64,000 nucleotides of DNA from Nitzschia sp. DOCU1 (lineage: Eukaryota > Bacillariophyta > Bacillariophyceae > Bacillariales > Bacillariaceae), in assembly GCA_951394045.1 (NCBI GenBank), contig OX596000.1:930001-994000 (forward strand). The letters run 5' to 3'. A program made the translations under genes and the position numbers. Shown piece by piece: positions 34,347 through 44,933 of the stretch. Every line of letters begins with the position of its first letter. The first letter of the stretch is position 1. The notes beneath the pieces were generated by a model, which saw only the letters and a list, made by a program, of their open reading frames with translations, was not told the DNA's origin and made no database searches.

Positions 34347-34781
34347 GTTGTCAACTATGCTTAGAAGAAAAACTCGCTCTACTTCGAGCATCTTGGCAGC
34401 AGCCCAGCTACCTCCTAAACTCACTCAACGAAAAAATTGAAAGCACAAAGCTCTATTTCATCGTCTCTGTAGACTAGCGCTGATGATCTCTGATCGGTGA
34501 AGATTTTGCGAGATCGGTCCTTTCCGATCGTCCAGGTAGCTACCAAAGGGATAGCGCGCACTTGTCACTGCTTTAATAGTAGTATATCTAACAAGTAGCT
34601 ATCTAGTTACAAAACGCCCTGCTTTCTGAGAGTCTTTGCGTTTGGAAGGGTTACATATCAACTTGCTTGATTTTGAGTGAGGCACAGCGCATTGCTTTCT
34701 GAGATTTACGGAAAGTTTTCCGTCAGAAGGAATTACCTTTCTGAGATTTCTTTTAATAAATTTGACACTTTGACTATTTTT
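34347..34781. other. Intergenic, no gene seen
   Basis: 435 bp between the GIY-YIG-like remnant and the tandem repeat. It holds the second copy of the diverged sequence noted near 33225-33290 and nothing else that I recognise. Confidence 0.4.
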
Positions 34782-35349
34782 CATCTTTCGATTCAGAGCA
34801 ATATGAGCATACACGACCAAAGCGCGTGGCCTGGAATAGGGTGGATAACGTGCGGTACGTAAAGGTTCCTCTCTTGTGATACCTTTCGAAACGTTGCTGT
34901 GAGCTACAGTGATAGCGTGCGGCCTCTTCTTGGTTAATTTTGCATAGCAGGAACAATGTCAAGACAACAGCATCTTTCGATTCAGAGCAATATGAGCATA
35001 CACGTCCAAAGCGCGTGCCTTGGAATAGGGTGGATAACGTGTGGTACGTAAAGGTTCCTCTCTTGTGATACCTTTCGAAACGTTGCTGTGAGCTACAGTG
35101 ATAGCGTGCGGCCTCTTCTTGGTTAATTTTGCATAGCAGGAACAATGTCAAGACAACAGCATCTTTCGATTCAGAGCAATATGAGCATACACGTCCAAAG
35201 CGCGTGCCTTGGAATAGGGTGGATGACGTGTGGTACGTAAAGGTTCCTCTCTTGTGATACCTTTCGAAACGTTGCTGTAAGCTACAGTGATAGGGTTCGG
35301 CCTCTTCTTGGTTAATTTTGCATAGCAGGAAAAATGTCAAGACAACAGT
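34782..35349. repeat. 189-bp tandem repeat, three copies
   Basis: Three head-to-tail copies begin at 34782, 34971 and 35160, each opening CATCTTTCGATTCAGAGC. The period is exactly 189 bp (63 codons) and copies differ at only a few sites. Because 189 is a multiple of three, one minus-strand frame (34774-35340) stays open through all copies with a 63-residue repeat containing GRVCSYC and FLLCKINQEEA. That frame has no ATG, so it is not called as a gene. Confidence 0.85.
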
Positions 35350-36807
35350 AAACTCAGCGGCACAGCTTCTTAATGGAAATTGATCACTCTCCCCTCATCC
35401 AGATCACATCAGGTTTCGGTGCTGGTCGTCAGGCAAGTTGTCTTCATCATTATTGCCCATTTGATTCGATTTCATTGAATAATCTGAATGTTGTCGCAGT
35501 CTTTTTAGTCATCAAATTGAAGAACATCAAACAACGCCCGCTGTAATCTGCGCACGTCTGCGTTTCGCTAACTCCGGTGGTTTTTGTGATTTTTACATTG
35601 TACCGTGACGCCGAAATTTTATCATTGATTCGATAGATCAATCACAAATCAGAGACTGATAATCATCTGTAATATATCCTTGTTGCTATCATTTTTTGTT
35701 ATCATTTGATTCACACTGGGTGTTCAAGTATGAACGAGTTAGACTTTGATGAATGAATGCAGCAATAGATATTATCATGACTGAAATTTCAGGAAAAAAC
35801 ATATTCAAAATGATTGAATCTATTGTTTTTGCTTACCTGCCGTGCTCGTAGCTTGTTTCGCTTGAATGAAAAAAAGGCTCTAAACATGAACCTGAGGCGC
35901 AACTTAAGCTATTGCTCAATTGATAGTACACATATTGAAGTTAACATGAACTACTACCACTGATAGGAAATGAACATGAAATCCTTAAGCTTCGTCTCGG
36001 CTGGTTTTGAGAATATTCTCAGAAAAAAACGTGAAACACTTGAGGGGGCACCATCGCGATAGCTTGAATCCGCCAAATCAACTCTGAAAAATAACACTTT
36101 TCGTAATGATCCGGAGAATGGGAGCTTGTTTGATTTCGGTACTGTGAAAACTGAAAACGCTATTGGAAAACATTTTTTGAGTAGCCAAACTCGGGTCCAT
36201 GTATACTAAAGCTGCGAAGACTCTTGGACAAATCCCATACGTTTCGCTTAACAGCTTATACCTTGCGTTGAGATATCATTGCTGCTTTGTTCTCAAACTG
36301 TCGATACAGAACTTGTGCCTGTTAGCTGCAAAAATTATACAAACATGAATCTTAGTTCCACCGACTGTCGTTAGGAGATCAAGGCATTTGTACTTTTTAA
36401 GAAAATTTTCCCTAATTCGCATAATAGTTTTTAGACAAGAATTTTGATGCAATTTTTTACAGTGTGCTGTAAAATATTGATATTTTGTGTCCGCGTACAC
36501 ACTACCAGTGGTCTAAAATGCAACTTGCTTCCTTGGATTTACCAACAATCTCTCCTAGCAGGTTCCGATGAGTAAAAAATACGTAACCTTTCGGTTAGGT
36601 CGATTCAGCACTGCTAAATCTTACAATCACTAAACCAGTGTTGCCTTTCGCTGATCTATAAATTTGAAAAGTTATCAAGCTGTAGGAACTCCAAAGGCTT
36701 CAATTGACCCCCAAACCCTCCAAAGTAGTTTTCGGCACCGGGTCGTGGGGCCCGCAACAACAAACCGTCAACTGATATTTTCCAACCTAGTCCGTATGAG
36801 TTGATTT
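35350..36807. other. Gene-poor A/T-rich region
   Basis: About 1.46 kb with no convincing gene on either strand, no recognised mobile-element motif and no tRNA-like structure. Confidence 0.4.
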
Positions 36808-37350
36808 TCAGGCGTCCACATTTGTTTTCCGTCTCTTGCTCTTGTCTTTCTTTTTGTCGCCTGGGTTCTTTCGTTTCCTCGGTTCTTGCACTTCATCCTC
36901 GCAAGGATTTTCGGAAACGGCACCAGTTGTTTTTAAGCTTCGGTTACCAAAAATGCATGCTAAATCGTCGGCACTTTTTGCCCCAAATTTCGCTTCTCTA
37001 ATCTTTCGTGCGTGACCAGCGTTCACTCGGTTTTGGGCTAGAATCAATTTCGTCGTGTCTGAATTTGAGGATCGTTTCTTTTTCGTCGAAGGCTTGTGTT
37101 GAGATTGGAGGTTCTGAAGGACCAACGCAAAATGATCTGATCGCTCGGAATCTCCACCCTGACTCTCAATCTTTGCGCCAAGACCAAGACCGTCCTGTCG
37201 CCGCAAAGCTCTCAATGCATTTGTGCCAGCCTTGGACCGCTTTCCTATAGCTTCACCTTCCTTCCAACCCATCTTTTGTAATAAATCCGCCCCCACATTT
37301 TTCTTTCTCCATTCTTGGTTTCGTGAGTCTTCGGTTGCTACAATTGTCAT
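36808..37350 (-). CDS. G-patch protein, PINX1/GPATCH4-like
   Basis: 180 residues from the ATG at 37350; the frame runs further up only to a TTG. The G-patch is N-terminal: ADLLQKMGWKEGEAIGKR followed by LRALRRQDGLGLGAK (about residues 16-60). The second Gly-rich step (GEAIGK) is weaker than the usual GxGLG. A later AKSADDLACIFG segment and a very basic Lys/Arg C-terminal tail (KKKDKSKRRK) resemble PINX1 and related nucleolar proteins. G-patch proteins of this kind activate DEAH helicases such as the yeast Prp43 in ribosome biogenesis. The function here is inferred from domain layout. Confidence 0.75.
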   Translation of the reverse strand: MTIVATEDSRNQEWRKKNVGADLLQKMGWKEGEAIGKRSKAGTNALRALRRQDGLGLGAKIESQGGDSERSDHFALVLQNLQSQHKPSTKKKRSSNSDTTKLILAQNRVNAGHARKIREAKFGAKSADDLACIFGNRSLKTTGAVSENPCEDEVQEPRKRKNPGDKKKDKSKRRKTNVDA

Positions 37351-37794
37351 GTTGGGATAAGCAGCAAGGTAAATCAATTACGGTGCGGTCTCACGCCGAA
37401 GGGAAATGGTGGTGGTGGTGGGGGCTTGCGAAAGAAGTGTGGGCAAAGAATCAATGGTGGCTGGTTGGTCGTGGACACTCCCAAAGGTATTTTCAGCCCA
37501 CGATACGTAGTGATGGACAGACGGCCACATACTTGCTTTCTTGGGGTATGGCCGTCATCAGTTCCCTCCGAAAATGTCAGTGGGCTCCACGTGTTGGGGC
37601 CCGAAAGATTTCGATGGATGACGGTATTTGACTCCAATTTAACACATGAGGTCGCCCACAGCATTGAATAATGCCATAGTTGACTAACAAAAGTACCTCC
37701 TGCTTGACACTCTGTTTCCGTGATAACGCGAGCGTTTCTCGGACTTACTTCTGCTGTATTCAACTACCTGCTTTTTCCCAAACAAGCATCCGCA
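37351..37794. promoter_or_regulatory. Head-to-head promoter region
   Basis: 444 bp between the divergent G-patch and GrpE genes. It includes a run of GGTGGTGGTGGGGG near 37408-37424. The GrpE frame is open upstream to a GTG at 37720, but the signal peptide begins at the ATG at 37795, which decides the start. Confidence 0.45.
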
Positions 37795-38619
37795 ATGCGA
37801 GTGTTGGTCGCCTTCTTGGCCCTGTGTATGTCAAGTGCTATTTCGCTGGCTCTGGTTTCTCCAGTATCTAACAGCAAGAATGGCCTATCTGGAATTATAC
37901 CTCCAGGAACACTGCGACCCCGTGCTAGTTTTTCATCTCCATCGTGGCTCTCAATGCAGGCAGCTGACGGAGAGATGGAAAATGGTTCGGGGGAGCAGGA
38001 GCTAAGCGTCGAGGACGTGGCGGCAGTAAAAGCAGCGCCAGAGGAAGACCCCGAGGTCGTGGCTCTTAAGGAGGAAATATCTAAACTTGAAGCCGAACTA
38101 AAAAGCAAGAAGTCGAGCCTTTCGTACGTTGTCGAGCAAGTCGAGGAATATTCTAAATCAGGGTATGCTCGACAGGTCGCCGAAATGGAAAACATGCGTC
38201 GGGTCAGAAGCGTAATGAACTCTTCGAGCAAATCGAGTGCCATGGCGGGCGTGCTGAGAGACTTCGTCCCGGTTTATGAGAAGATGGAATCGTTGAAGGC
38301 GAAGTATCAGGATTCGCTATTTGGAAGCAAATATTCTGGGCTATCAATTGGGCCAACTTTTGCAAAGATGGGCGTCAAGGAGTTTTCAGTGGCCGAGGGA
38401 GAACCAGTGGATCTTATCCGTATGAAAATCGTAGGCTCGGAGGTATCGGCAGTGGCCAAGAATACGGTAATTCGGCAGGTGAAACCTGGACTCGAGCTTG
38501 AGGGTAATGTCGTTCAGCCCGCGGAATGTGTTTCCAGTCTAGGTGACGAGGAAAACTCCGACGCTACGCCCAGCGATGATGCTGAAGTAAACTCTTCTTC
38601 ACCCGGAGAGAGAAGCTGA
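37795..38619 (+). CDS. GrpE-type co-chaperone with N-terminal signal peptide
   Basis: 274 residues, no intron. Residues 1-24 (MRVLVAFLALCMSSAISLAL) are a signal peptide, followed by a Ser/Pro-rich stretch typical of a bipartite plastid presequence. Residues 85-130 are coiled coil (EEISKLEAELKSKKSSLSYV), then EMENMRRVRSVMNSS in place of the usual N(F)RRR helix, LRDFVPVYEKME, and the beta-domain features FAKMGVKEF and VAKNTVIRQVKPG with a final QPAECVSSL. GrpE releases ADP from Hsp70. A plastid-stroma role with a plastid Hsp70 is the likely assignment; an ER-routed location other than plastid cannot be excluded. The acidic Ser-rich tail is extra. Confidence 0.8.
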   Translation: MRVLVAFLALCMSSAISLALVSPVSNSKNGLSGIIPPGTLRPRASFSSPSWLSMQAADGEMENGSGEQELSVEDVAAVKAAPEEDPEVVALKEEISKLEAELKSKKSSLSYVVEQVEEYSKSGYARQVAEMENMRRVRSVMNSSSKSSAMAGVLRDFVPVYEKMESLKAKYQDSLFGSKYSGLSIGPTFAKMGVKEFSVAEGEPVDLIRMKIVGSEVSAVAKNTVIRQVKPGLELEGNVVQPAECVSSLGDEENSDATPSDDAEVNSSSPGERS

Positions 38620-39292
38620 GCTTGCACCAAAAATCTCGAAATAAGTAATATGATATCGTTCCATCACTAAAAGAAATTTCATGCCATATTACTACCGGTA
38701 GCTTGCGTGTTGATAGGCTGTTCTGAGGCGTTGGACACGTCAAAGCAATGGCAGCTCTTACGTTCGTTCGGTAACGAAAGATCGTCCTAGGTAAAGAAAT
38801 ACGGTGATGCTCGCCGTTGATAGTAGGACTACCGGTGTGAGAGCAAAGGTAGCCATGAAGGTTCCCAAGCAGGGGAGATGTGTCAAAATCGTGATTCCCC
38901 CTAAATTGACCATTCCCCTGTTATTAATATGGACTGGTGCGCCTGAAGTTCAACAATTTTTTGATTTACCGCCCATCTGCGGTCGATAATGGGGGGGAAA
39001 GGGCGGAAGCGGAGGGGAAAAAAAGAAAGGGAAAAGGAAAAAAAAGAAGGGAGACGCAAGGATTCCCCACACCGGATTCCCCGCGAAGAACACATGGTCA
39101 TGGCATGCATACTCCGAATGGACCCGGCCTACGACATTCTCATATATATAGACTTTAATGTAGGATGGGGGCGTGACAGGGGAAAAAACTTCTAAGCAAA
39201 ATCAGAACGTCGATAATTATTTCTTTCAATAAGACTGTCTTTACAGCGACGCCTGGCGGCAACGAAAAAGGGCGCGCAGGATTTTGAAAACA
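38620..39292. other. Intergenic with a purine-rich tract
   Basis: 673 bp. A strongly purine-biased tract of G and A runs covers about 38991-39054. Frames of 60-70 codons overlapping it on both strands are composition artefacts. No gene was recognised. Confidence 0.5.
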
Positions 39293-39721
39293 TCATATCG
39301 TCGGCGCACCTCCGTCGACAAAATGCAGAATATTGGCAAACGACGATGAGTCTAGCGGTGTCACATTGCGCGTAAACATCTCGCGCCCGGGATTAACATT
39401 TGAATCATGAATAATTGCAATCATAGTAGTCAAACTTGGAATCATTTTTTGGGCGCGATGATGTTTTCGCTCGATGCTATCACGGAAACGAAATCTCGGT
39501 CCGACCATGGAAACCATTCTATAGATCATTACTTCATCCAAACATTGTATCTCAGACATCTTTTTTGCAAAGAGCTTTGAATATTGTTGATCGAGGCTTA
39601 TGCAAAAAAGAGGTCTGAGATATTCATTTTTGAGAAAGATATGGTGACATTCGAACAATGCGGCACGTTGTGCGCCACCGTCGGTCGGCTGCCAAAATTC
39701 AATGGAGTATGGATGACCCAT
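39293..39721 (-). CDS. Hypothetical small ORF in a repeat region
   Basis: A 142-codon frame from an ATG at 39721. No domain was recognised. Its C-terminal portion contains MFTRNVTPLDSS, and a similar reading (MFTRDLTPLESC) appears at 40484 on the opposite strand because the two places form an inverted repeat. The ORF may belong to a mobile element and not to a host gene. Confidence 0.3.
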   Translation of the reverse strand: MGHPYSIEFWQPTDGGAQRAALFECHHIFLKNEYLRPLFCISLDQQYSKLFAKKMSEIQCLDEVMIYRMVSMVGPRFRFRDSIERKHHRAQKMIPSLTTMIAIIHDSNVNPGREMFTRNVTPLDSSSFANILHFVDGGAPTI

Positions 39722-39907
39722 CTCTAATCTATTAGTACTATAGACAAATTACACATCTCCTAACTATTAGTACTAGATAAATTACATCTGGACGTTTCGT
39801 TCGGACGACGAACCGGAACAGATCGGAGATGATTGATGCTTTCGGGTAACAAGAGGTGACTGCCGCCGGCAGTATCATCGTCAGCATCTTCGTCGTGTCC
39901 CTCGGTG

Positions 39908-40285
39908 ATGGACTCATTCGAGATGCTGCAGCAACCACCATTTGAATCAATCGGCATGCTTGGATTGGCAGCAGCATTGGACGCCATGGACTCCTCATAT
40001 TCGCTTTTTCTCCATGCCGCCAATCAAATGCCGACTGACAGAAGCAGCATTATCGGGAACAAGCCGGCATCTTGGTTGCTCTGCCCTCCGTCATTACTGC
40101 TAGACGATCCAACCATGATCCGCAATATTTTGGTAGACGAAGAAGAAGAGGTTGTGACGACGTTGCGATCCAAGCTTGATACTTTGCAGGGTGTAGTGCA
40201 AGAACTTCGTCATCAAACGGGAAGCGCTCCGAAAGCACCTTCACGGGAGAAGTTCACTATTCAATCTTCCATGCACCAAGTTTGA
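39908..40285 (+). CDS. Hypothetical small acidic ORF
   Basis: 125 codons from the ATG at 39908. The second half has a coiled-coil-like stretch (TTLRSKLDTLQGVVQELRHQ) after an acidic run (DEEEEVV). No homolog was recognised. It lies between the two arms of the inverted repeat at 39348 and 40479. Confidence 0.35.
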   Translation: MDSFEMLQQPPFESIGMLGLAAALDAMDSSYSLFLHAANQMPTDRSSIIGNKPASWLLCPPSLLLDDPTMIRNILVDEEEEVVTTLRSKLDTLQGVVQELRHQTGSAPKAPSREKFTIQSSMHQV

Positions 40286-40419
40286 GGGAATGTGGACTTC
40301 CATGTCGAAAAGTAATTTTGTAATGGAAGTGGCTGATTGTCATGGTGTTGTTTCTGTCCCTCGTGTTGTATCATATCGTCGGTGACCGCGTGTCTTGACT
40401 AAATTCGCCACGGATATCG

Positions 40420-43400
40420 TCATTCTTTTCGCGGTTCGGATGGGTCATTTTCGTACCTTCTGGCTTGGTACGAAAATGAGATGTTTACACGGGATTTGAC
40501 ACCGCTAGAGTCTTGCGATCGGCAAGCGAGTCTTACTAAGGGTAATAGATTATTCAAGCTACGTAGATACTTTAAATATGGACTATCAAACTTTGCATCG
40601 GACAGGGCAGTTGTTGTCATGCGGCGGCTTGCCACCAACAACAGCCCCATCTTCCTTTCGTTGCAGATATACGGAATATGTGGAACAAAAATAACGAGGA
40701 CCAACTTTGTAACAACAATTGTCCTCGGCCTCGGTCGCCAATGTGTCATCATCCCCATCGGTGGGTAATGAATGAGCCATGATGGGCATGGCACTACTAC
40801 GGCTTGTGCCAGTGGAATTTGCTGCTGGGTGGGAGCGCGGTGAATTTGCTCAAGGGGAGGGGAGGGTGGCAGTGCTTGTTGTGCAACCGGTGCTTCTTTT
40901 TCCTGCAGGGCCAAGCAACAACCAACCAGTGCTTCTTTTTCCTGCGGGGCCAAGCAACCAGATGCAATGAACGAAGCGCAAGTGGAGCACTTGCACAACT
41001 TGGTAGCTGGATCTTGACCGACTGTGGCATTTCGCCTGGCTTGTGCCTCAAAATACTCGGACAAATAAACTTCACCATTGTCTTCTGTTGGAATTCAGAC
41101 ATTGCCAAACATCAGGCTAAATCCACACTTTCTTGCAAGCTTGTTCAAGTGATGAAGCATGGTGTGATCATAGTAGCGGGGCAAATCAGCAAATCCAGCT
41201 GGTCCGCTTGGCCAATTTCCTTTGAGACGCTGCTGGTTAACTTCATACTTCCAACGCTGCTTGACGTTGTGTTCACAAGTTCCTCCAAGAGTAAGAACAT
41301 CAGCAAGCCCTCTGTTCATATCGGTATTGGCGTAGTGTGCTGCAAGTTCATGCCACTTTTCAAGCGCTGTCTCAGGTCTATGGGATCGCCACTTTGAGAG
41401 TTGGTGGGAGCTGCAAGGTCCAGCTGGAATCTCATCATAGTATGTCTCGCCTGGAGTATCGCCAACAAATCTAGCCTTGTTAAGCTGTTCATGTGCCACC
41501 TTTTCTGTATTTTTGGTGAAGACTGGTCGGCCAAGTTCGTCGCGATCATTTTTAAACTCAACAATCCAACTTGTCGCAGATATTCACCGTATCGCTCTTT
41601 CCATCGCTTTGAGTGCCGGAGGTCACGAACTTCATCGTCAGTGTATTTGTGATTGTCCTTTGAAAATAATCCACTCTTGAGAGCATGGAGCAACCCGGCC
41701 TCATCCTTGTATTCATACGAATATACGGCATTCTTCAGGGCAACAAGACACTTCCAGTATACGCCACTTTTAGAATCAAGAGTGTCAATTATCCGATGGA
41801 GAAAGTGATAAAGTCCAAGCTTGAAGTCGATGTCACCAAATATCCGCCTCCAGAATGCATCATTGTGAGGGCAAGTGTCCGTATATACTTCGCTTGGTGA
41901 GAACTCTGCTCGTTTCTGGCAGCTTTCGAGCATGAGGTGGGAAATCTCGTTTGCTTTTGTCGATGGAACAATAGCTAAAGTCACAATCTCTTTTGTCGAC
42001 CCCTTGCACGCTGTGAACAGAGCCTTTCCACCCGGCACATTGAAGTTTTTCACTGTGGCGAACGTGTGGTCAAACGCCACCTTATCTCCTTTGTTCAAGG
42101 ACACACTCTGCAGCTCCCGTTTGAAACGATCATAATGGGAGTATCCATACGGTGTCAGGGGACTTCGTTGGGCTGCTTCATAGTATTGTCAAATGGCAGT
42201 GCCAGCAAGGGGCACCATTGAGCCATGGAATTCCTCGTATGAAATGAAAGGGATTTTTGGTGACCTTGCAAAGTATGTGCGTGCCACTCTTGTGAATGTC
42301 TTTCCCATATTGGTGTACATCGTTTCACTCACCATTTTCCCATTGGCGTAAGTCTTCATGAGGGCTTCCAAATGGTCGGTCAACTCTTCATTAAACTGGA
42401 ACTGGTGTGCAATTGGGGATGCATATATTGGACTGACAGGGTATGCTGCTGCCACGTCAGGATCCAGGAGGGATAGGAGACGGCCATCATTTGCAGAGTA
42501 GTATGTCTTGCATGCATTGCACCGGTACCTCATGACAATGCACCACATTGGGCGTCCAGTAGTAAACACTGGGAAGAGCGTCTGATTTTTTGAAAAGTTC
42601 GTCCTGTCATGAACTAGAAAATTATTTGCACCACTTGCAAGCTTGCAGTTGTAGCACAATAGTTTAGCAGAGGGATAGGCAACCTTCCAGTCGATGTGCA
42701 AGATGGAAGTGCCTTCAAGAGCATGGTAGTAAGGACTGGGGTCGTCATTCTGCTCGTTGACTTCTTTTGGAAATTTGAATTCCAACGAACCAGGTTGGAA
42801 GAAGAGGCGATAGGTCTCCATTGCTTCAAGTGCCTTGATTGTCTCAGGGACAGGAATGCTAGTATCTGCCGGCTTCTTGTGCTCGATGGCAGAGCAAATG
42901 TAGTCGGCAAGCAGCCCAACTGCTGGTGGGTATTTCTTAGCACTAAGCCACTGATATTCTTCGCCCTTCTTGAATTTACTAATCCTAGAATCGACTTCAC
43001 AGCGAAGATTTGTGGGATTTGCAAGACTCTTTGCCATACGCAATGGTAAAGAATGAACCATCTTTCGCCCTGTTTCTCTTTTTGCAAAGAAGCCACAGAA
43101 TCCACTAGTAGTGCGATTACTACCTGTACTGGTACTGGCGACGGCAGCACGATTTAGCTGTAGATTGCGGGCTGCTTCTCGTTCCACAAACACAGTTTGC
43201 TCCGAAAGTCCCTTCGTCCTGCGATTCTTTGAACACAGCCTGTGGTGCGGCCGCTTTGGGATACATAGTTTTGGCTTGGAATCAAGGCGTGCATTGAACG
43301 CCTTCGTCTTACAAATGATGCAGTGGAGAACTGGATCAAAGGCCAATCCACCATCAATTGCGTATTGCCGCCCGTGTTTTGCTTTGAACCGTGATGCTTT

Positions 43401-43598
43401 TTTCCTTGCCTTGGCATTCACACCGATTCGTTTCTGCGATTGGATGCCCATTGTCGCTGCCGCAGTTACTACAGTGTTGTCGATAGCAGTAGTAGCTGCA
43501 GCAACACCATTTTGTGAAAGAGGAAGCCGTGGTGGCCTCAGGTAAGGGTTGATGATGCATCTTGTTGAAGTAGTAGCCGCTGTCATCATCTCGTTCAT
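40420..43598 (-). pseudogene. Decayed DDE-type transposase with zinc-ribbon N-terminus
   Basis: From the ATG at 43598: a basic N-terminus; a Cys-rich region with HCIICKTKAF, LCYNCKLASG and YRCNACKTYYSANDGRLLSL, resembling the DUF6729-type domain of transposase-like proteins; then a UGA at 42189. Reading on in the same frame gives LTPYGYSHYDRF, DHTFATVKNF, VYTDTCPHNDAFW, LGLYHFLHRIIDTL, then a one-base shift near 41568 into GRPVFTKNTEK, RPETALEKWHELAAHYAN, LTLGGTCEHN, a second in-frame UGA at 41095, and a tail KLCKCSTCASF. The Asp residues of DHTF and YTD and a later Glu are candidate catalytic residues. The superfamily is not settled. Downstream of about 40980 the frame is Pro/Gln-rich and holds a 39-bp tandem duplication (about 40886-40963). 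Confidence 0.75.
40446..40478. repeat. Perfect 12-bp hairpin
   Basis: CATTTTCGTACC and GGTACGAAAATG form a perfect 12-bp stem with a 9-nt loop. It abuts the right arm of the inverted repeat at 40479 and lies near the downstream end of the transposase frame. It could be part of a transposon end or a 3' processing signal; neither is proven. Confidence 0.6.
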
Positions 43599-44064
43599 TA
43601 CGGAATCTCAATCAATGTGACAGTCGCAATGGGAAATGGGTGCATTTGTTTTCGTTGTGGGCACCCTTTTGTGGAGGGAAAAGCATGCCTTGCTCGACTT
43701 TGAATCTATGTATGAATTTAATTGTGTCGTGTTAATATTTGAAGGTCTTCCGATTAGGCACGAGGACACTATTAAGACACCATTAATATGAAATGATTGG
43801 CTGGAACTTCTGCCTGAATACTTTACATCCCTGCAGCCCGCGGAGGTCGCGCGAGGAAATACTGTCTCCATAAGTGCAGTACCGTTTTGATATCGTACAC
43901 TGGCTAAACTTTGATACACTAGCAACAATTCTACGGAAAGACTGTGTAGATTTTGTACAGGGTGCTTCGCCTCGAAAAGTTTGATACACGACATAGAGAC
44001 CTACGGAGTAAAACGTACCAGGACACTTGATTTTTGCGTAGATATGGTTCATACCTATGTACTA

Positions 44065-44086
44065 GAACCCACCAAATGGTGGGTTC
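44065..44086. repeat. Perfect 10-bp hairpin
   Basis: GAACCCACCA and TGGTGGGTTC form a perfect 10-bp stem with a two-base loop. The function is unknown; it lies in a non-coding accessory stretch. Confidence 0.7.
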
Positions 44087-44491
44087 GGCACGCGCGCTTT
44101 TCCAAGATATGGTTTGTACCTATAAAGCATATGCTTGTACAGGGAGGCAGGCGCATTATATAGAGAGTTAAGAATGCCGGCCAGCCTCGTGATTTGTATG
44201 CCTCCATCGCGATGATTCCTTTGCCTTGCTCTCTGCCTTGCGACGGCCGAGTTCTTCTCTATGCTTTCGTGCAGCACCTCGAGTGGAACATAATCTTTCG
44301 TCTTCCAGTCAATAACTCTCTTTGACCATTCAAGCTCTCTCTTCCTTGCTTCCGACGGACTTAGAATTATGAAGGGACCAGCTTAACATCATCGGAAGGA
44401 AGTCATCCCCCGATTTATGGATTAGCCGGATTCATTTGTATATTTATATTAATGGATGTAGACCCATTTGGAGAGGCGAGCGGGACAGTTT

Positions 44492-44581
44492 TGCGTACAT
44501 CAGGTGTCTAGGTAGACACCAGATGTATGCAATCGTGGATTAGAAATTGAATTTACTTAAGGAATTTTGATCCACGATTGC
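44492..44581. repeat. Two adjoining palindromes
   Basis: TGCGTACATCAGGTGTCTA (44492-44510) pairs with 44513-44531 at 17 of 19 positions across a 2-bp centre. GCAATCGTGGAT (44529-44540) pairs perfectly with ATCCACGATTGC (44570-44581). The two overlap at TATGCA, and the GTACAT element recurs after the second. Such structure is usual at transposon ends or in fold-back elements. The left LTR of gypsy-2 begins 70 bp downstream. Confidence 0.65.
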
Positions 44582-44650
44582 GTACATATGGTTTGTGTGA
44601 GTATAAACCTATGTATGATCAAGAGATGCAACGTGGGGGTCGTATCATAG

Positions 44651-44787
44651 TGTGATGACGTCGTTGCCCTCTTCGCACCTCCACTGACGTATGCACACAT
44701 ACGCATGTCATCCCTCATTAGTTCACCGGCATGGAGCCCTCCTGCCTCGTAGCCCTCATAATACTGGATAGTTGATTGTCTCTCACG
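44651..44787 (+). repeat. 5' LTR of gypsy-2
   Basis: It begins TGTGATGACG and ends TCTCTCACG, and is identical to the right LTR over all 137 bp. It carries TGACGT sites at its start and in the middle (CTGACGTATG). The LTR is very short. The end is placed where the copies diverge (TG against CA); after two differing bases the sequences agree again for nine bases, so an end further on at TTCACT is the alternative. Confidence 0.8.
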
Positions 44788-44933
44788 TGTAGTTCACTCT
44801 GAATTCAGAAAGCGATTCGCGTACAATCAGTACTATCTTCTACGAGACCGGCAAGTGAAATTCGTTTCATCTGTCGGTTTTTACCTTCCTCTCTCTTTGC
44901 CATATAGGTTACGAGTTTTCCCATCCTATCACC

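Larger units (their letters stand above)
39348..40512. repeat. Inverted repeat pair enclosing two small ORFs
   Basis: The 34-bp segment 39348-39381, reverse-complemented, matches 40479-40512 at 29 of 34 positions (core AGATGTTTAC and TGACACCGCTAGA). The arms are 1.1 kb apart. They could be ends of a small transposon or two copies of one dispersed repeat. No target duplication was identified. Confidence 0.5.
43599..44645. other. Accessory region with palindromes, no gene
   Basis: About 1 kb between the transposase and gypsy-2. The motif TTTGATACAC occurs near 43911 and 43979 and again, inverted, near 50150-50180 beyond gypsy-2. It also holds the hairpins listed separately. No coding gene was recognised. 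Confidence 0.45.

Noticed and set aside
34774..35340. Cys-containing 188-codon repeat protein on the minus strand
   Set aside because: There is no ATG in the frame and no splice signals were found; the open frame follows from a repeat length divisible by three.
38991..39195. Lys/Arg-rich ORFs of 68-73 codons
   Set aside because: They are readings of a purine tract.
41095..42191. UGA reassigned to an amino acid in this genome
   Set aside because: Host genes here end in UGA (for example the GrpE gene at 38619 and the GT8 gene at 11971), so the transposase UGA codons are better read as decay.
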